Assembly: GCA_030447445.1 (NCBI GenBank)
Contig: JAUJOW010000004.1
Span: 1 to 64,000 of the forward strand
Length of the DNA stretch: 64,000 nt
Source: Acidimicrobiales bacterium
Lineage (GTDB): Bacteria > Actinomycetota > Acidimicrobiia > Acidimicrobiales > Iamiaceae
Direction of reading: 5' to 3'
Shown here: in pieces, positions 24,273 to 33,153 of the stretch
Position numbering within the stretch: the first letter of the stretch is position 1
Layout: the number at the start of each line of letters is the position of its first letter
Notes under the pieces: model-generated
Databases searched by the model: none
Seen by the model: the letters and a program-made list of their open reading frames with translations, nothing else
Told to the model about the DNA's origin: nothing
Made by a program: the position numbers and the translations under genes

Positions 24273-25364
24273 ATGTCTGACGAGCCATCAGAAGCGGCGC
24301 TGAGCCCGCTCCGCACCCGCTTCTGTGACCTCGTGGGCGTCCGCCATCCGATCGTCCAGACCGGCATGGGATGGGTGTCGGGCGCAGGCCTGACCGCCGC
24401 CACCAGCGCGGCCGGCGGGTTTGGAATCCTGGCCGCCGTCACCATGGGTCCCGATGAGCTGCGGGGTGCCGTCCGCCGGGTGAAGGAGCGCACCGACCAG
24501 CCCTTCGGCGTGAACTTCCGGGCCGACCAGCCCGACCTCGCCGACCGGATCGCCTTCGTGGCGGCCGAGGGGGTGAAGCTGGTGAGCTTCGCCGGCGCCC
24601 CGACCAGGCCGGCCATCGCCGTCCTCCACGACCACGGGCTGCTCTGCATGCCCACCGTCGGGGCCCGCCGCCACGCCGAGAAGATGCTCGAATGGGGCGT
24701 CGACGCCGTCATCGCGCAGGGCGGCGAGGGCGGCGGCCACACCGGCACCGTCCCCACCACGCTGCTGCTGCCCCAGGTGGTCGACGCCGTGGGAGCCGAC
24801 ATCCCGGTCCTCGGGGCCGGCGGCTTCCATGACGGTCGCGGTCTCGTCGCCGCCCTGGCCTGGGGGGCCGACGGTGTGGCCATGGGCACCCGCTTCCTGC
24901 TCACCCAGGAGAGCCGGGTGCCCGAAGCCGTCAAGCAGCGGTACCTGGCCGCGTCGGTGACCGACACGGTCGTCACCGCCGCCCTCGACGGCGCTCCCCA
25001 GCGGGTGATCCGCACCGCCCTCGTGGACCGGCTGGAGCGGTCCCGCCTCCTGACCCGGCTGCCCCGGGCCGCCCGCAGCGCCCTCGAGTTCCGGCGGCTC
25101 ACGGGCACCTCCACCGCCGAGCTCGTCCGCGAAGGGCTGGCCATGCGCCGCCACCAGGACCTCAGCCTGGCCCAGCTGGCCATGGCCGCCAACGCCCCCA
25201 TGCTCGTCAAGGCGGCACTGGTCGACGGTCACCCCGACGCCGGTGTGCTGCCCACCGGTCAGGTCACCGGGGTGATCGGCGAGCTGCCCACCGTGGCCGA
25301 GCTGATCGACCGCATCGTGGCCGAAGCCAGCCACACCCTGAAGCGCCTGGCCGGTGGTGCGTGA
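24273..25364 (+). CDS. ipdC: Flavin-dependent oxidoreductase IpdC (nitronate monooxygenase fold)
   Basis: 363 residues from ATG 24273. RTRFCDLVGVRHPIVQTGMGWVSG, AVTMGPDELRGAVRRVKERTDQPFGVNFRAD (read in parts) and IAQGGEGGGHTGTVPTTLLLPQVVDAV show the FMN-binding TIM barrel of the nitronate monooxygenase family, and the start resembles mycobacterial IpdC. IpdC acts on the HIP-derived CoA ester before ring opening. The first 13 residues overlap an operator and lack family similarity, so the true start may be later. The stop overlaps the next gene's GTG. Confidence 0.88.
   Translation: MSDEPSEAALSPLRTRFCDLVGVRHPIVQTGMGWVSGAGLTAATSAAGGFGILAAVTMGPDELRGAVRRVKERTDQPFGVNFRADQPDLADRIAFVAAEGVKLVSFAGAPTRPAIAVLHDHGLLCMPTVGARRHAEKMLEWGVDAVIAQGGEGGGHTGTVPTTLLLPQVVDAVGADIPVLGAGGFHDGRGLVAALAWGADGVAMGTRFLLTQESRVPEAVKQRYLAASVTDTVVTAALDGAPQRVIRTALVDRLERSRLLTRLPRAARSALEFRRLTGTSTAELVREGLAMRRHQDLSLAQLAMAANAPMLVKAALVDGHPDAGVLPTGQVTGVIGELPTVAELIDRIVAEASHTLKRLAGGA
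24277..24291. promoter_or_regulatory. CTGACG-N3-CGTCAG operator, site 3
   Basis: CTGACG AGC CATCAG, overlapping codons 2-7 of the annotated ipdC start. Either ipdC is read from a later start, or the repressor site covers the 5' end of a leaderless mRNA. Confidence 0.65.
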
Positions 25365-26539
25365 CGAACCTCACGTGGTCGGCCGGCGAGGAGAGGTTCC
25401 GGGCCGAGGCCCGCGGCTGGCTCGAGGAACACCTGGCCACCTGGCGCCGCCGCCACGGCCTCGGCACCGGCGCGGACGCCCAGGTGCCCTCCGGGGACAC
25501 GCGGGAGGGCTTCGCCCTTCACCTGGAGTGGGAGCGGATGCTCTTCGAGGCTCGTTGGGCGGCCCTGTCCTGGCCCGAGGCCTACGGCGGCCGCGCCGGC
25601 TCGCTGTGGGAGTGGCTCATCTTCGAGGAGGAGTACTACCGGGCCGGCGCCCCACCCCGGGTCACCCAGAACGGCATCTTCCTGCTGGCTCCGTCGGTGT
25701 TCGAGTTCGGGACGCCCGAGCAGCAGCAGCGGATCCTGCCCCGCATGGCCGCCGCCGAGGACCTGTGGTGCCAGGGCTGGTCGGAGCCCAACGCCGGCAG
25801 CGACCTCGCCGCCCTGACCTCTCGAGCCACCAAGGTCGACGGCGGGTGGCTGCTCAACGGCCAGAAGACCTGGACCACCCGCGGCGCCTTCTGCACCCAC
25901 CTGTTCGGCCTGTTCCGCAGTGACCCTGGATCAGAGCGCCACAAGGGTCTCACCTACCTGCTCGTCCCCCTCGACGGCGATGGCGTGACCGTGCGGGGCT
26001 TCGGCCGGCTCGACGGCGACGAGGGGTTCGCCGAGGTCTTCTTCACCGACGCGTTCGTGCCCGACGACGCCGTGCTCGGCAAGGTCGACCAGGGCTGGTC
26101 GGTGGCCATGGCCACCACCGGCTCCGAGCGGGGGCTCACGCTGCGGTCACCCGGGCGCTTTCTCGCCACCGCCGACCGCCTCGTCGACCTCTACCGGCGC
26201 TGCGCCCACGACGGCCCGGCCAGCGCGGCGATGCGGGACCGGGTGATCGAGGGTTGGATGCGGGCCGAGGCCTACCAGCTCTTCACGCTGGGGACGGTGA
26301 CCGCCCTGACCGAGGGCGGCGCCGTCGGCGCCGAGTCGAGCATCAACAAGATCTGGTGGTCCGAGCTCGACGTCGCCCTCCACGAGGCTGCGGTGGACCT
26401 GCTCGGCTCCGCCGCCGTGGTTGACGCCGCCTGGACCAAGGCCCAACAGTTCGCCCTCGCCGGTCCCATCTACGCCGGCACCAACGAGATCCAGCGCAAC
26501 ATCGCCGCCGAGCGGGTCCTCGGCCTGCCGAGGAGGTAG
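25361..26539 (+). CDS. Acyl-CoA dehydrogenase, larger subunit of a pair (FadE32/33 context)
   Basis: 392 residues with a GTG start overlapping the ipdC stop by 4 bp. The ACAD domains are in order: an N-terminal helical part, a middle beta domain (CQGWSEPNAGSDLAAL, INGQKTW-like LNGQKTWTTRGA) and a C-terminal helical part ending YAGTNEIQRNIAAERVLGLPRR. It is followed at 2 bp by a shorter ACAD, as in the alpha2beta2 steroid dehydrogenases. Position after ipdC suggests the IpdE1-IpdE2 role (FadE32/FadE33 in M. tuberculosis); that assignment is by context. Confidence 0.85.
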   Translation: MTNLTWSAGEERFRAEARGWLEEHLATWRRRHGLGTGADAQVPSGDTREGFALHLEWERMLFEARWAALSWPEAYGGRAGSLWEWLIFEEEYYRAGAPPRVTQNGIFLLAPSVFEFGTPEQQQRILPRMAAAEDLWCQGWSEPNAGSDLAALTSRATKVDGGWLLNGQKTWTTRGAFCTHLFGLFRSDPGSERHKGLTYLLVPLDGDGVTVRGFGRLDGDEGFAEVFFTDAFVPDDAVLGKVDQGWSVAMATTGSERGLTLRSPGRFLATADRLVDLYRRCAHDGPASAAMRDRVIEGWMRAEAYQLFTLGTVTALTEGGAVGAESSINKIWWSELDVALHEAAVDLLGSAAVVDAAWTKAQQFALAGPIYAGTNEIQRNIAAERVLGLPRR

Positions 26540-26541
26540 GC

Positions 26542-27594
26542 GTGCGGTTCGCGTTCACCGAGGACCAGCTCGGGTTCCGGGATGCGGTGCGCTCGATGCT
26601 GGACAAGGAGTGCCCGGCCGAGGTGGTGCGAGCGGCCTGGCCCGACGACGGCACCGGTGCCGGCGCCCGGGCCGAACCGGCCGCCGTCGCCGCCGTGTGG
26701 GCCCGCCTGGCTGACATCGGTGTGCTCGGTGTGGCCGTGCCGGAGGCGGCCGGTGGCCTCGGTCTCGCCGAGCTCGACTGGGTGCTGCTGGCCGAGGAGG
26801 CCGGCTACGCCGCCGTGCCCCACCCCTTCGTGGAGACCGTCGCCGTGGCCGCGCCGCTCCTGGCCAGCGCCGGTGCCCCCACCGGCGGCGGCCGCTCCCT
26901 GGCGGGCATCGTCGGCGGGACGGTCCGCATCGCCGCCGCGCTCACACCCGGCCATGACGGGAGAGCGGTGCCCTACGCCGCCCGGGCCGACGGTGTCCTC
27001 GTTCATGCCCGGTCCACCGGGGCTGTGCACCTCCTGGGGCCCGACGAGGCCGGCGTCCACTCCGTTCGTACCGTGGACGGTGCCATCGACGCCGCTGACC
27101 TCACCGACCGGAGGTGCCACGACGGCAACGTCGTCACCGCCGCCCCGGCCCTCGTCGATCAGGCCTTCGACCGGGGAGCGCTCGGGGCCGCTGCCCAACT
27201 CCTCGGTCTGGCCCGCCACATGCTCGACCTGACCGTCGGCTACGTCGTCGAGCGTCGGCAGTTCGGCGTGCCGGTGGGCAGCTTCCAGGCCGTCAAGCAC
27301 CACCTGGCCGACGCACTCGTGCACCTCGAGCTGGCCCGGCCGGCCGTGCACCGGGCCGCCTACAGCGCCGCGGTCGGGTCACCCAACCGAGCCCGTGACG
27401 TCTCCATGGCCAAGGCGATGGCCTCCGACGCCGCCCGGCTGGTCGGGGCCAAGGCCCTCCAGTGCCACGGTGCGATCGGCTACACCGTTGAGTACGACCT
27501 GCACCTCTATCTCAAGCGGGCCTGGGCCCTCGCCGCCACCTGGGGCACCGCCGCCTGGCACCGCGACCGGGTCGGCCGAGCCATGGGGATCTGA
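26542..27594 (+). CDS. Acyl-CoA dehydrogenase, smaller subunit of a pair
   Basis: 350 residues with a GTG start. The N-terminal domain has LADIGVLGVAVPEAAGGLGLAELDWVLLAEE, read in parts, and the C-terminal helical domain has VVERRQFGVPVGSFQAVKHHLAD and ALQCHGAIGYTVEYDLHLYLKRA. The middle domain is short and divergent, as in the accessory subunit of heterotetrameric steroid ACADs. It likely combines with the product of 25361-26539 to dehydrogenate a HIP-derived acyl-CoA. The FadA6-like gene follows with its own ribosome site. Confidence 0.84.
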   Translation: MRFAFTEDQLGFRDAVRSMLDKECPAEVVRAAWPDDGTGAGARAEPAAVAAVWARLADIGVLGVAVPEAAGGLGLAELDWVLLAEEAGYAAVPHPFVETVAVAAPLLASAGAPTGGGRSLAGIVGGTVRIAAALTPGHDGRAVPYAARADGVLVHARSTGAVHLLGPDEAGVHSVRTVDGAIDAADLTDRRCHDGNVVTAAPALVDQAFDRGALGAAAQLLGLARHMLDLTVGYVVERRQFGVPVGSFQAVKHHLADALVHLELARPAVHRAAYSAAVGSPNRARDVSMAKAMASDAARLVGAKALQCHGAIGYTVEYDLHLYLKRAWALAATWGTAAWHRDRVGRAMGI

Positions 27595-27617
27595 CCAACA
27601 CCAAGGAGGACCACATC

Positions 27618-28769
27618 GTGGCTGAGGCCTACATCGTCGAGGCCGTCCGGTCTCCGGTGGGCAAGCGGGGAGGGGCGCTGGCCGGCGTGCACCCCGCCGA
27701 CCTCGGCGCCCACGCCCTCGGCGCCGTGGTGGACCGCAGCGGCATCGACCCGGCCGCCGTCGAGGACGTGGTGTTCGGCTGTGTCGACACCGTCGGCGGC
27801 CAGGCCGGCGACATCGCCCGGACGGCCTGGCTGGCCGCCGGCCTGCCCGACCACGTGCCAGGCACGACCGTCGATCGCCAGTGCGGCTCGTCCCAGCAGG
27901 CGGTGCACTTCGCCGCCCAGGCCGTCATGGCCGGTGTGTCCGACGTGGTCGTGGCCGGCGGCGTGCAACAGATGTCGAAGATCCCCATCAGCTCGGCCAT
28001 GACCCTCGGCGCGCCGCTCGGGTTCGACGACCCGTTCAGCGGCTCGGAGGGTTGGGTCAAGCGCTACGGCGACGGTGAGGTGAGCCAGTTCCGCAGCGCC
28101 GAGATGATCGCCGAGAGGTGGCGGATCTCCCGGGAGGAGATGGAGGCGTTCGCCGTCGAGTCCCACGTCCGGGCCCGCAGGGCTGGTGCCGAGGGGCGGT
28201 TCTGGGCCGAGATCGAGCCGCTGGCCGGCCTTGACCACGACGAGGGCCCCCGGGAGCCCGACCTCGACAAGATCCGCTCGTTGCCCTCCCTCGTCGAGGG
28301 CGGCCGGGTCACGGCGGCGGTGTCGAGCCAGATCAGCGACGCCTCGGCCGCTCTTCTCGTGGTCAGCGAGCGGGCCCTGGCCGACCACCACCTCACGCCC
28401 CGGGCCCGCATCCACCACTTGAGCGTGCGCGGCGACGACCCCATCCTCATGCTCACCGCCCCCATCCCGGCCACCCGGTGGGCGCTCGACCGGTCCGGGC
28501 TCACCCTCGACGAGATCGATCGGGTGGAGATCAACGAGGCCTTCGCCTCGGTGGTGCTGGCGTGGCAGCGAGAGCTCGACGCCGACCTCGACCGGGTCAA
28601 CGTCAACGGCGGGGCCATCGCCCTCGGCCACCCGCTGGGAGCGACCGGAGCCCGGCTGATGACCACCCTGGTGCACGAGCTGGAGCGCTCCGGTGGTCGC
28701 TACGGGCTGCAGACGATGTGCGAGGGCGGTGGCCAGGCCAACGTCACGATCATCGAACGTCTCGGCTGA
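27618..28769 (+). CDS. fadA6: Acetyl-CoA acyltransferase, FadA6-like steroid thiolase
   Basis: 383 residues with a GTG start and a strong AAGGAGG site (27604-27610). The nucleophile is Cys89 ([13 protein letters not shown]), with His338 ([11 protein letters not shown]) and Cys368 ([17 protein letters not shown]). The start [17 protein letters not shown] and the IPISSAMT segment match mycobacterial FadA6, which removes acetyl-CoA from a ring C/D intermediate. It is the last gene of the echA20-ipd operon. All catalytic residues are present. Confidence 0.9.
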   Translation: MAEAYIVEAVRSPVGKRGGALAGVHPADLGAHALGAVVDRSGIDPAAVEDVVFGCVDTVGGQAGDIARTAWLAAGLPDHVPGTTVDRQCGSSQQAVHFAAQAVMAGVSDVVVAGGVQQMSKIPISSAMTLGAPLGFDDPFSGSEGWVKRYGDGEVSQFRSAEMIAERWRISREEMEAFAVESHVRARRAGAEGRFWAEIEPLAGLDHDEGPREPDLDKIRSLPSLVEGGRVTAAVSSQISDASAALLVVSERALADHHLTPRARIHHLSVRGDDPILMLTAPIPATRWALDRSGLTLDEIDRVEINEAFASVVLAWQRELDADLDRVNVNGGAIALGHPLGATGARLMTTLVHELERSGGRYGLQTMCEGGGQANVTIIERLG

Positions 28770-28793
28770 CGCGGGCGCCAACGACGCTGGGGG

Positions 28794-29606
28794 TCAGCGG
28801 AGAGCGGCGCCGGCGAGGTGGTGGAGCGCGACGGCGGCGGCCACACCGACGTTGAGGGAGTCGACACCGGCGGCCATGGCCACCCGGACCCGTCGGTCGG
28901 CGCCAGCCAGTGCTGCCTCCGACAGGCCCGGCCCCTCGCCGCCCACCAGGACGGCGGCGGGTCCGAGGGCGGTGGGATCGAGAGCGGGGAGCGGTTCGGC
29001 GGCAGCGTCGGGGGTCAGGGCGATGGTGGCCAGCCCGGCGGCGGTCACGAGGTGGAGGTCGTCCGGCCAGCGCTCGAGGCGGGCGAAGGGCACGGCGAGG
29101 ACATGGCCCATCGACACCCGTACCGACCGGCGGTACAGGGGATCGGCACAGGTCGGGTCGACCAGGACGGCGTCGACCCCGAAGGCAGCAGCGGTGCGGA
29201 ACAGACCGCCCAGGTTCTCGTGGTCCACGATCCCCTCGAGCACCAGCGCCAGGCGGGCGCCGACGAGGATCGAGGCGGCGTCGTGGGGCGGCGGTCGGTC
29301 GACGGCCGCCACCACGCCGCGATGCAGGTCGAAGCCGACCACCGCCTTCAGCACGGCCGGCTCGGCCACGAGCACGGGCGCCGCAGTGGGCGGCAGGCGA
29401 GCCCGCTGCCCCGGGGTGACGAGGACCGACCGCACCGTCCAGCCCGGTGCTGCCAGCAGGCGCTGCACGGCCAGGACGCCTTCGACGATGAAGAAGCCGT
29501 GGCGGCGTTCGAGCCGTGACCGGCGGGCGACGTCGGGGAGGGCGAGGTAGTCGGCCACCCGGGGGTCGGCCGGATCGGTGACCGGTTCGGGGGAGGTGGG
29601 GTCCAT
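28794..29606 (-). CDS. TrmH/SpoU-family RNA 2'-O-methyltransferase
   Basis: 270 residues. A short N-terminal substrate-binding part (RHGFFIVEGVLAVQRLLAAPG) precedes a SPOUT knot domain with motif 1 (ENLGGLFRTAAAFGVDAVLVD), motif 2 (LVGGEGPGLSEAAL) and motif 3 (VDSLNVGVAAAVALH). It uses S-adenosylmethionine to methylate a ribose in tRNA or rRNA; the target is unknown. It is a housekeeping-type gene between catabolic operons, convergent with the FadA6-like gene, and seems unrelated to steroid use. Confidence 0.88.
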   Translation of the reverse strand: MDPTSPEPVTDPADPRVADYLALPDVARRSRLERRHGFFIVEGVLAVQRLLAAPGWTVRSVLVTPGQRARLPPTAAPVLVAEPAVLKAVVGFDLHRGVVAAVDRPPPHDAASILVGARLALVLEGIVDHENLGGLFRTAAAFGVDAVLVDPTCADPLYRRSVRVSMGHVLAVPFARLERWPDDLHLVTAAGLATIALTPDAAAEPLPALDPTALGPAAVLVGGEGPGLSEAALAGADRRVRVAMAAGVDSLNVGVAAAVALHHLAGAALR

Positions 29607-29648
29607 GCGGCGACCGAGCGGTGAGCAGTGAGCGGTGAGGGGGAGCGG

Positions 29649-30485
29649 TCAGCGGTCGAGGAACCGGGCGTGGGCGTCGAGGGCGGCCAGCACCTTTGGG
29701 GCTGGGGCGGACGGCAGCCGGAGCACGCACTCGGCCACGCCGAGGGATTGGTAGTGGACCAGCTTGCCGGCGTCGGGGACGGTGCCGAAGGGCATGATCT
29801 GCACCTCGGCAGGGTCGCGGCCAGCCGCTTCGCAGGCCCGGTGCAGCTCGGACACCGCTGTCCGCAGGCCGGCACCGCCGATCGGCATCCACCCGTCGCC
29901 GAACTCGGCGACGTGGGCGAACAGCGTCGGCCCGGCCGCGCCGCCGATCAGCACCGGCGGCCGTGGCCGCTGGACCGGCTTGGGCCAGGACCACGACGGC
30001 TCGAAGTGCACGTGCTCGCCGCTGAACTTCGCCTCGTCGTCGGCCCACAGCCGCTGCATGGCCAGGACCCGCTCCCGGACCACGGCTCGCCGCTGGCTCG
30101 CATCGACACCATGATGGGCGAGCTCCTCGACGTTCCAGCCGTAGCCGATCCCGAACGAGAACCGGCCGTTCGAGAGGTGGTCCAGCGTGGCGACGGCCTT
30201 GGCTGTGACGATGGGGTCGCGCTCGGCGGGAAGGGCGATCCCGGTGCCGACGCGGATCCGGGTGGTGACGGCGGCGGCCGTGGCCAGGGCCACGAACGGG
30301 TCGAGCGTGCGCTTGTACTCCTCGGGCATCGGCTCGCCGGCCGGGGCCGGGGTGCGCCGGCTGGTGGGGATGTGGGTGTGCTCGGGGACCCAGAGCGAGG
30401 TGAAGCCCCGCTCCTCGGCAGCGACAGCGAGGTCGTCGGGTCGCATGGCCTGGTCGGTGGCGAGGATGGTCACGCCCAGGTCCAC
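29649..30485 (-). CDS. LLM-class F420-dependent oxidoreductase
   Basis: 278 residues of the luciferase-like TIM barrel: an opening strand, LWVPEHTHIPTSRRT, VGTGIALPAERDPIVTAKAVATLDHLSNGRFSFGIGYGWN (parts) and PPVLIGGAAGPTLFAHVAEFGDGWMPIGG. Such enzymes use reduced F420 or FMN. A related gene, Rv3520c, lies with the Ltp/DUF35 genes of mycobacterial cholesterol degradation, so a steroid side-chain role is plausible. It is divergent from an SDR gene, and both share operator site 4. Confidence 0.84.
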   Translation of the reverse strand: MDLGVTILATDQAMRPDDLAVAAEERGFTSLWVPEHTHIPTSRRTPAPAGEPMPEEYKRTLDPFVALATAAAVTTRIRVGTGIALPAERDPIVTAKAVATLDHLSNGRFSFGIGYGWNVEELAHHGVDASQRRAVVRERVLAMQRLWADDEAKFSGEHVHFEPSWSWPKPVQRPRPPVLIGGAAGPTLFAHVAEFGDGWMPIGGAGLRTAVSELHRACEAAGRDPAEVQIMPFGTVPDAGKLVHYQSLGVAECVLRLPSAPAPKVLAALDAHARFLDR

Positions 30486-30501
30486 GACCGGCGACCATAC
30501 C

Positions 30502-30516
30502 CTGACGCCCCGTCAG
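30502..30516. promoter_or_regulatory. CTGACG-N3-CGTCAG operator, site 4
   Basis: A perfect inverted repeat (CTGACG CCC CGTCAG) in the 46-bp gap between the divergent LLM oxidoreductase (start 30485) and SDR (start 30532) genes; one site can control both. Confidence 0.75.
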
Positions 30517-30531
30517 ATACGGTGAGGGGCC

Positions 30532-31446
30532 ATGGCCGGCATCTGCGACGGGCGGGTGGTCATCGTCACCGGCGCCGGTCGCGGCATCGGCCGGGCCCAT
30601 GCCCTGGAGTTCGCCCGCCAAGGGGCCATGGTGGTGGTGAACGACCTCGGCGCCGAGCTGGACGGCACCGGCGACCGCACCACCGGGCCGGCTGCCGAGG
30701 TGGTGGCCGAGATCGAGGCCGTGGGCCGCCCTGCGGTGGTCAACGGCGACGACGTGGCCGACTGGTCCGGCGCCCAGCGCCTGGTGTCCACCGCCCTCGA
30801 TGCCTTCGGCCGCCTCGACGTGGTCGTGAACAACGCTGGGTTCGTGCGGGACCGCATGTTCGTGTCGGCCGACGAGGACGAGTGGGACGCCGTCGTGCGG
30901 GTGCACCTCAAGGGCCACGTCGCGCCGGCTCGCTGGGCGGCCCAGCACTGGCGGGCGGAGGCCAAGGCCGGCCGCCCGGTCGACGCCCGGATCATCAACA
31001 CCACCTCGGGGGCCGGTCTCATGGGCAGCATCGGCCAGGCGGCGTACTCGGCGGCCAAGGGGGCCATCGCCTCGCTCACCCTCGTCCAGGCGGCCGAGCT
31101 CGGCCGTTACGGGATCACCGCCAACGCCATCGCCCCGGCCGCCCGCACCCGCATGACCGAGGACGTGTTCAGCGACATGATGCGTGCCCCCGACGACGGA
31201 TCGTTCGACGCCATGGCTCCCGAGAACGTCGCCCCCCTGGTGGTGTGGTTGGGGTCGCCCGACAGCGCGGCGGTCACCGGCCGGGTCTTCGAAGTGGAGG
31301 GAGGCAAGGTGTCGGTGGCCGACGGATGGCGCCACGGGCCGGTCCTGGACAACGGCGCCCGATGGGACCCCGCCGACCTGGGGACGGCCGTGCGGAAGCT
31401 GCTGGCCGCCGCCCCACCGCCGGCCCCGGTCTACGGCACCGAATGA
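30532..31446 (+). CDS. Short-chain dehydrogenase (Rv3548c/17-beta-HSD4-like)
   Basis: 304 residues. TGAGRGIGRAHALEFARQGAMVVVNDLG is the motif of the multifunctional-enzyme-type SDRs, with NNAGFVRDRMF and catalytic Ser/Tyr/Lys in TTSGAGLMGSIGQAAYSAAKGA. The length equals the 304 residues I recall for Rv3548c in the steroid cluster of M. tuberculosis. It likely oxidises a 3-hydroxyacyl-CoA during side-chain or ring degradation. The C-terminal 40 residues (DGWRHGPVLDNGARWDPADLG) are also typical of that subgroup. Confidence 0.85.
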   Translation: MAGICDGRVVIVTGAGRGIGRAHALEFARQGAMVVVNDLGAELDGTGDRTTGPAAEVVAEIEAVGRPAVVNGDDVADWSGAQRLVSTALDAFGRLDVVVNNAGFVRDRMFVSADEDEWDAVVRVHLKGHVAPARWAAQHWRAEAKAGRPVDARIINTTSGAGLMGSIGQAAYSAAKGAIASLTLVQAAELGRYGITANAIAPAARTRMTEDVFSDMMRAPDDGSFDAMAPENVAPLVVWLGSPDSAAVTGRVFEVEGGKVSVADGWRHGPVLDNGARWDPADLGTAVRKLLAAAPPPAPVYGTE

Positions 31447-31450
31447 TCGG

Positions 31451-31825
31451 TCAGATGGCGGTGGCCACCAGCACGATGCCCAGCACCAGCAGAGCGGCGG
31501 CGCAGGTTCGGACGATGAGGAGCCGGCGCTGCTTCGGGAGCCGGTGGCGGTGGTCGCGGACCATGTAGGTGCAGAAGGCGGCCGTGGTCCCGAACACGAA
31601 CAGCCGGGCCGGGAAGGTGAGGTCGGCCGGGCCGGTGAGCACCACGACGGCCACCACCACCCCGACCGCCAGCAGGCCGAGGAGGGCCCATCCGAACGGC
31701 GCCACGCCCGACGGTGCGGGGCCCGACGGTGCGGGGCCGGACCTGGGGCGAGGGGCGGCCCGGAGGGGCCGGGAGGCCGGTCGGCGGGCGCCCGGGTCGG
31801 CCCCGTCGTCCCAGCCGGTGCTCAT
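31451..31825 (-). CDS. Small three-helix membrane protein, unknown function
   Basis: 124 residues from ATG 31825; upstream in-frame sequence is Arg/His-rich shadow. A Pro/Ala/Arg-rich cytoplasmic N-terminus of about 45 residues, with a short GPAPSGPAPSG repeat, is followed by hydrophobic segments FGWALLGLLAVGVVVAVVVLTG, LFVFGTTAAFCTYMV and TCAAALLVLGIVLVATAI. No known domain is visible. It lies 26 bp after the FadA3-like gene on the same strand and is probably co-transcribed with it. Confidence 0.55.
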   Translation of the reverse strand: MSTGWDDGADPGARRPASRPLRAAPRPRSGPAPSGPAPSGVAPFGWALLGLLAVGVVVAVVVLTGPADLTFPARLFVFGTTAAFCTYMVRDHRHRLPKQRRLLIVRTCAAALLVLGIVLVATAI

Positions 31826-31851
31826 GGGCGCCGGGGGTGGGCTGGGTGCGA

Positions 31852-33054
31852 TCAGCTCAGCCGCTCGACGACCATGGCCATGCCCTGGCCGCCACCGACG
31901 CACATCGTCTCCAATCCGAACGTCTTGTCGTCGGTCTGGAGCCCGTTGATGAGGGTGGTCATGATCCGGGCGCCGGTCATCCCGAAGGGGTGGCCGATGG
32001 CGATGGCGCCGCCGTGCACGTTGAGCTTGTCCCACTCGATGCCGAGGTGGCGAGCGGCGGGGATCACCTGGGCGGCGAAGGCCTCGTTGAGCTCGACCAG
32101 GTCGATGTCGTCCATGGACATGCCGGCCCGCTTCAGGGCCTGGCGGGACGCCTCGATCGGGCCCAGGCCCATGATCTCGGGGTTGAGCGCGGAGACGCCG
32201 CTGGCCACCACCCGAGCCAGGGGCGTGATCCCGAGCTCGGCGGCCCGGGTGTCGCTCATCACCACCACCGCAGCGGCGCCGTCGTTGAGGGGGCAGGCGT
32301 TGCCGGCGGTGACCTTGCCGTCGGGACGGAACACCGGCTTGAGGTTGGCCAGCCCCTCGACCGTCGTCCCGGGCCGGATGCCGTCGTCCTTGGCCACCGT
32401 CCCGTTCGAGGTGTCCACGGGGGTGATCTCGCGCTCCCAGAAGCCGTTCTCGAGCGACTCGGTGGCCCGCTGCTGGGACAGGGCGGCGTACTCGTCCATC
32501 TCCTCCCGGCTCACGCCCTCGGCCTCGGCCACGTTCTCGGCCGTGTCGCCCATGGAGATGTAGATGTCGGGCAGACCCTCGGGCTCGGTCCAGTCACCGC
32601 CGGTGCCGTCGCGCCGCTCGGCGGTGCGGGCCTCGGCGTCGGCGAACGCCGGGTTGTGGGGGCCGGTGTCGGACGCGCCGTGCAGGAAGCGGCTCACCGT
32701 CTCCACCCCGCCGGCGACGAACACGTCGCCCTCGCCGGCCTTGATGGCGTGGGTGGCCATGCGGATGGTCTGGAGCGACGAGGAGCAGTAGCGGTTGACG
32801 GTCACGCCGGGAACGTCGGGCAGCCCGGCCAGCACGGCGGCGGCCCGGGCGACGTTGTAGCCGGCCTCGCCGGCTGGTTGCCCGCAGCCGACGATGACGT
32901 CCTCGACGTCGGCCGGGTCGAGCTGGGGGACCTGGGCCAGCGCCGTCTTGACGATCGATGCCGTCAGGTCGTCGGGGCGCATGTCGACCAGCGCTCCCTT
33001 GTTCGCTCGCCCTATGGGGGTGCGAGCGGTGGCCACGATCACGGCTTCGGGCAT
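31852..33054 (-). CDS. Acetyl-CoA C-acyltransferase (FadA3-like)
   Basis: 400 residues from ATG 33054 (MPEAVIVATARTPIGRANKG); the 23 residues upstream in frame overlap the operator and are not conserved. The nucleophile is Cys90 (TVNRYCSSSLQT), with GHPFGMTGARIM and TMCVGGGQGMAMV supplying the His and second Cys. It resembles mycobacterial FadA3, a general beta-oxidation thiolase, more than FadA5 or FadA6. Operator site 5 lies 11 bp before the start, giving it regulation separate from the upstream ACAD pair. Confidence 0.88.
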   Translation of the reverse strand: MPEAVIVATARTPIGRANKGALVDMRPDDLTASIVKTALAQVPQLDPADVEDVIVGCGQPAGEAGYNVARAAAVLAGLPDVPGVTVNRYCSSSLQTIRMATHAIKAGEGDVFVAGGVETVSRFLHGASDTGPHNPAFADAEARTAERRDGTGGDWTEPEGLPDIYISMGDTAENVAEAEGVSREEMDEYAALSQQRATESLENGFWEREITPVDTSNGTVAKDDGIRPGTTVEGLANLKPVFRPDGKVTAGNACPLNDGAAAVVVMSDTRAAELGITPLARVVASGVSALNPEIMGLGPIEASRQALKRAGMSMDDIDLVELNEAFAAQVIPAARHLGIEWDKLNVHGGAIAIGHPFGMTGARIMTTLINGLQTDDKTFGLETMCVGGGQGMAMVVERLS

Positions 33055-33065
33055 GTCCTGCTCCT

Positions 33066-33080
33066 CTGACGCAGCGTCGG
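33066..33080. promoter_or_regulatory. CTGACG-N3-CGTCAG operator, site 5
   Basis: CTGACG CAG CGTCGG, one mismatch in the right arm, 11 bp upstream of the FadA3-like thiolase start at 33054. Confidence 0.6.
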
Positions 33081-33153
33081 AACTCGACCGCCTGTCTAGC
33101 GCGCCGGGCCCCGGAGGGCACACTGCCCGCCGGCAGCGTGGACCCGACGGCGG

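Noticed and set aside
28750-31335. 861-codon minus-strand ORF across three genes
   Set aside because: The composition is Arg/Pro/Gly-rich and the + and - strand genes it covers have recognisable domains.
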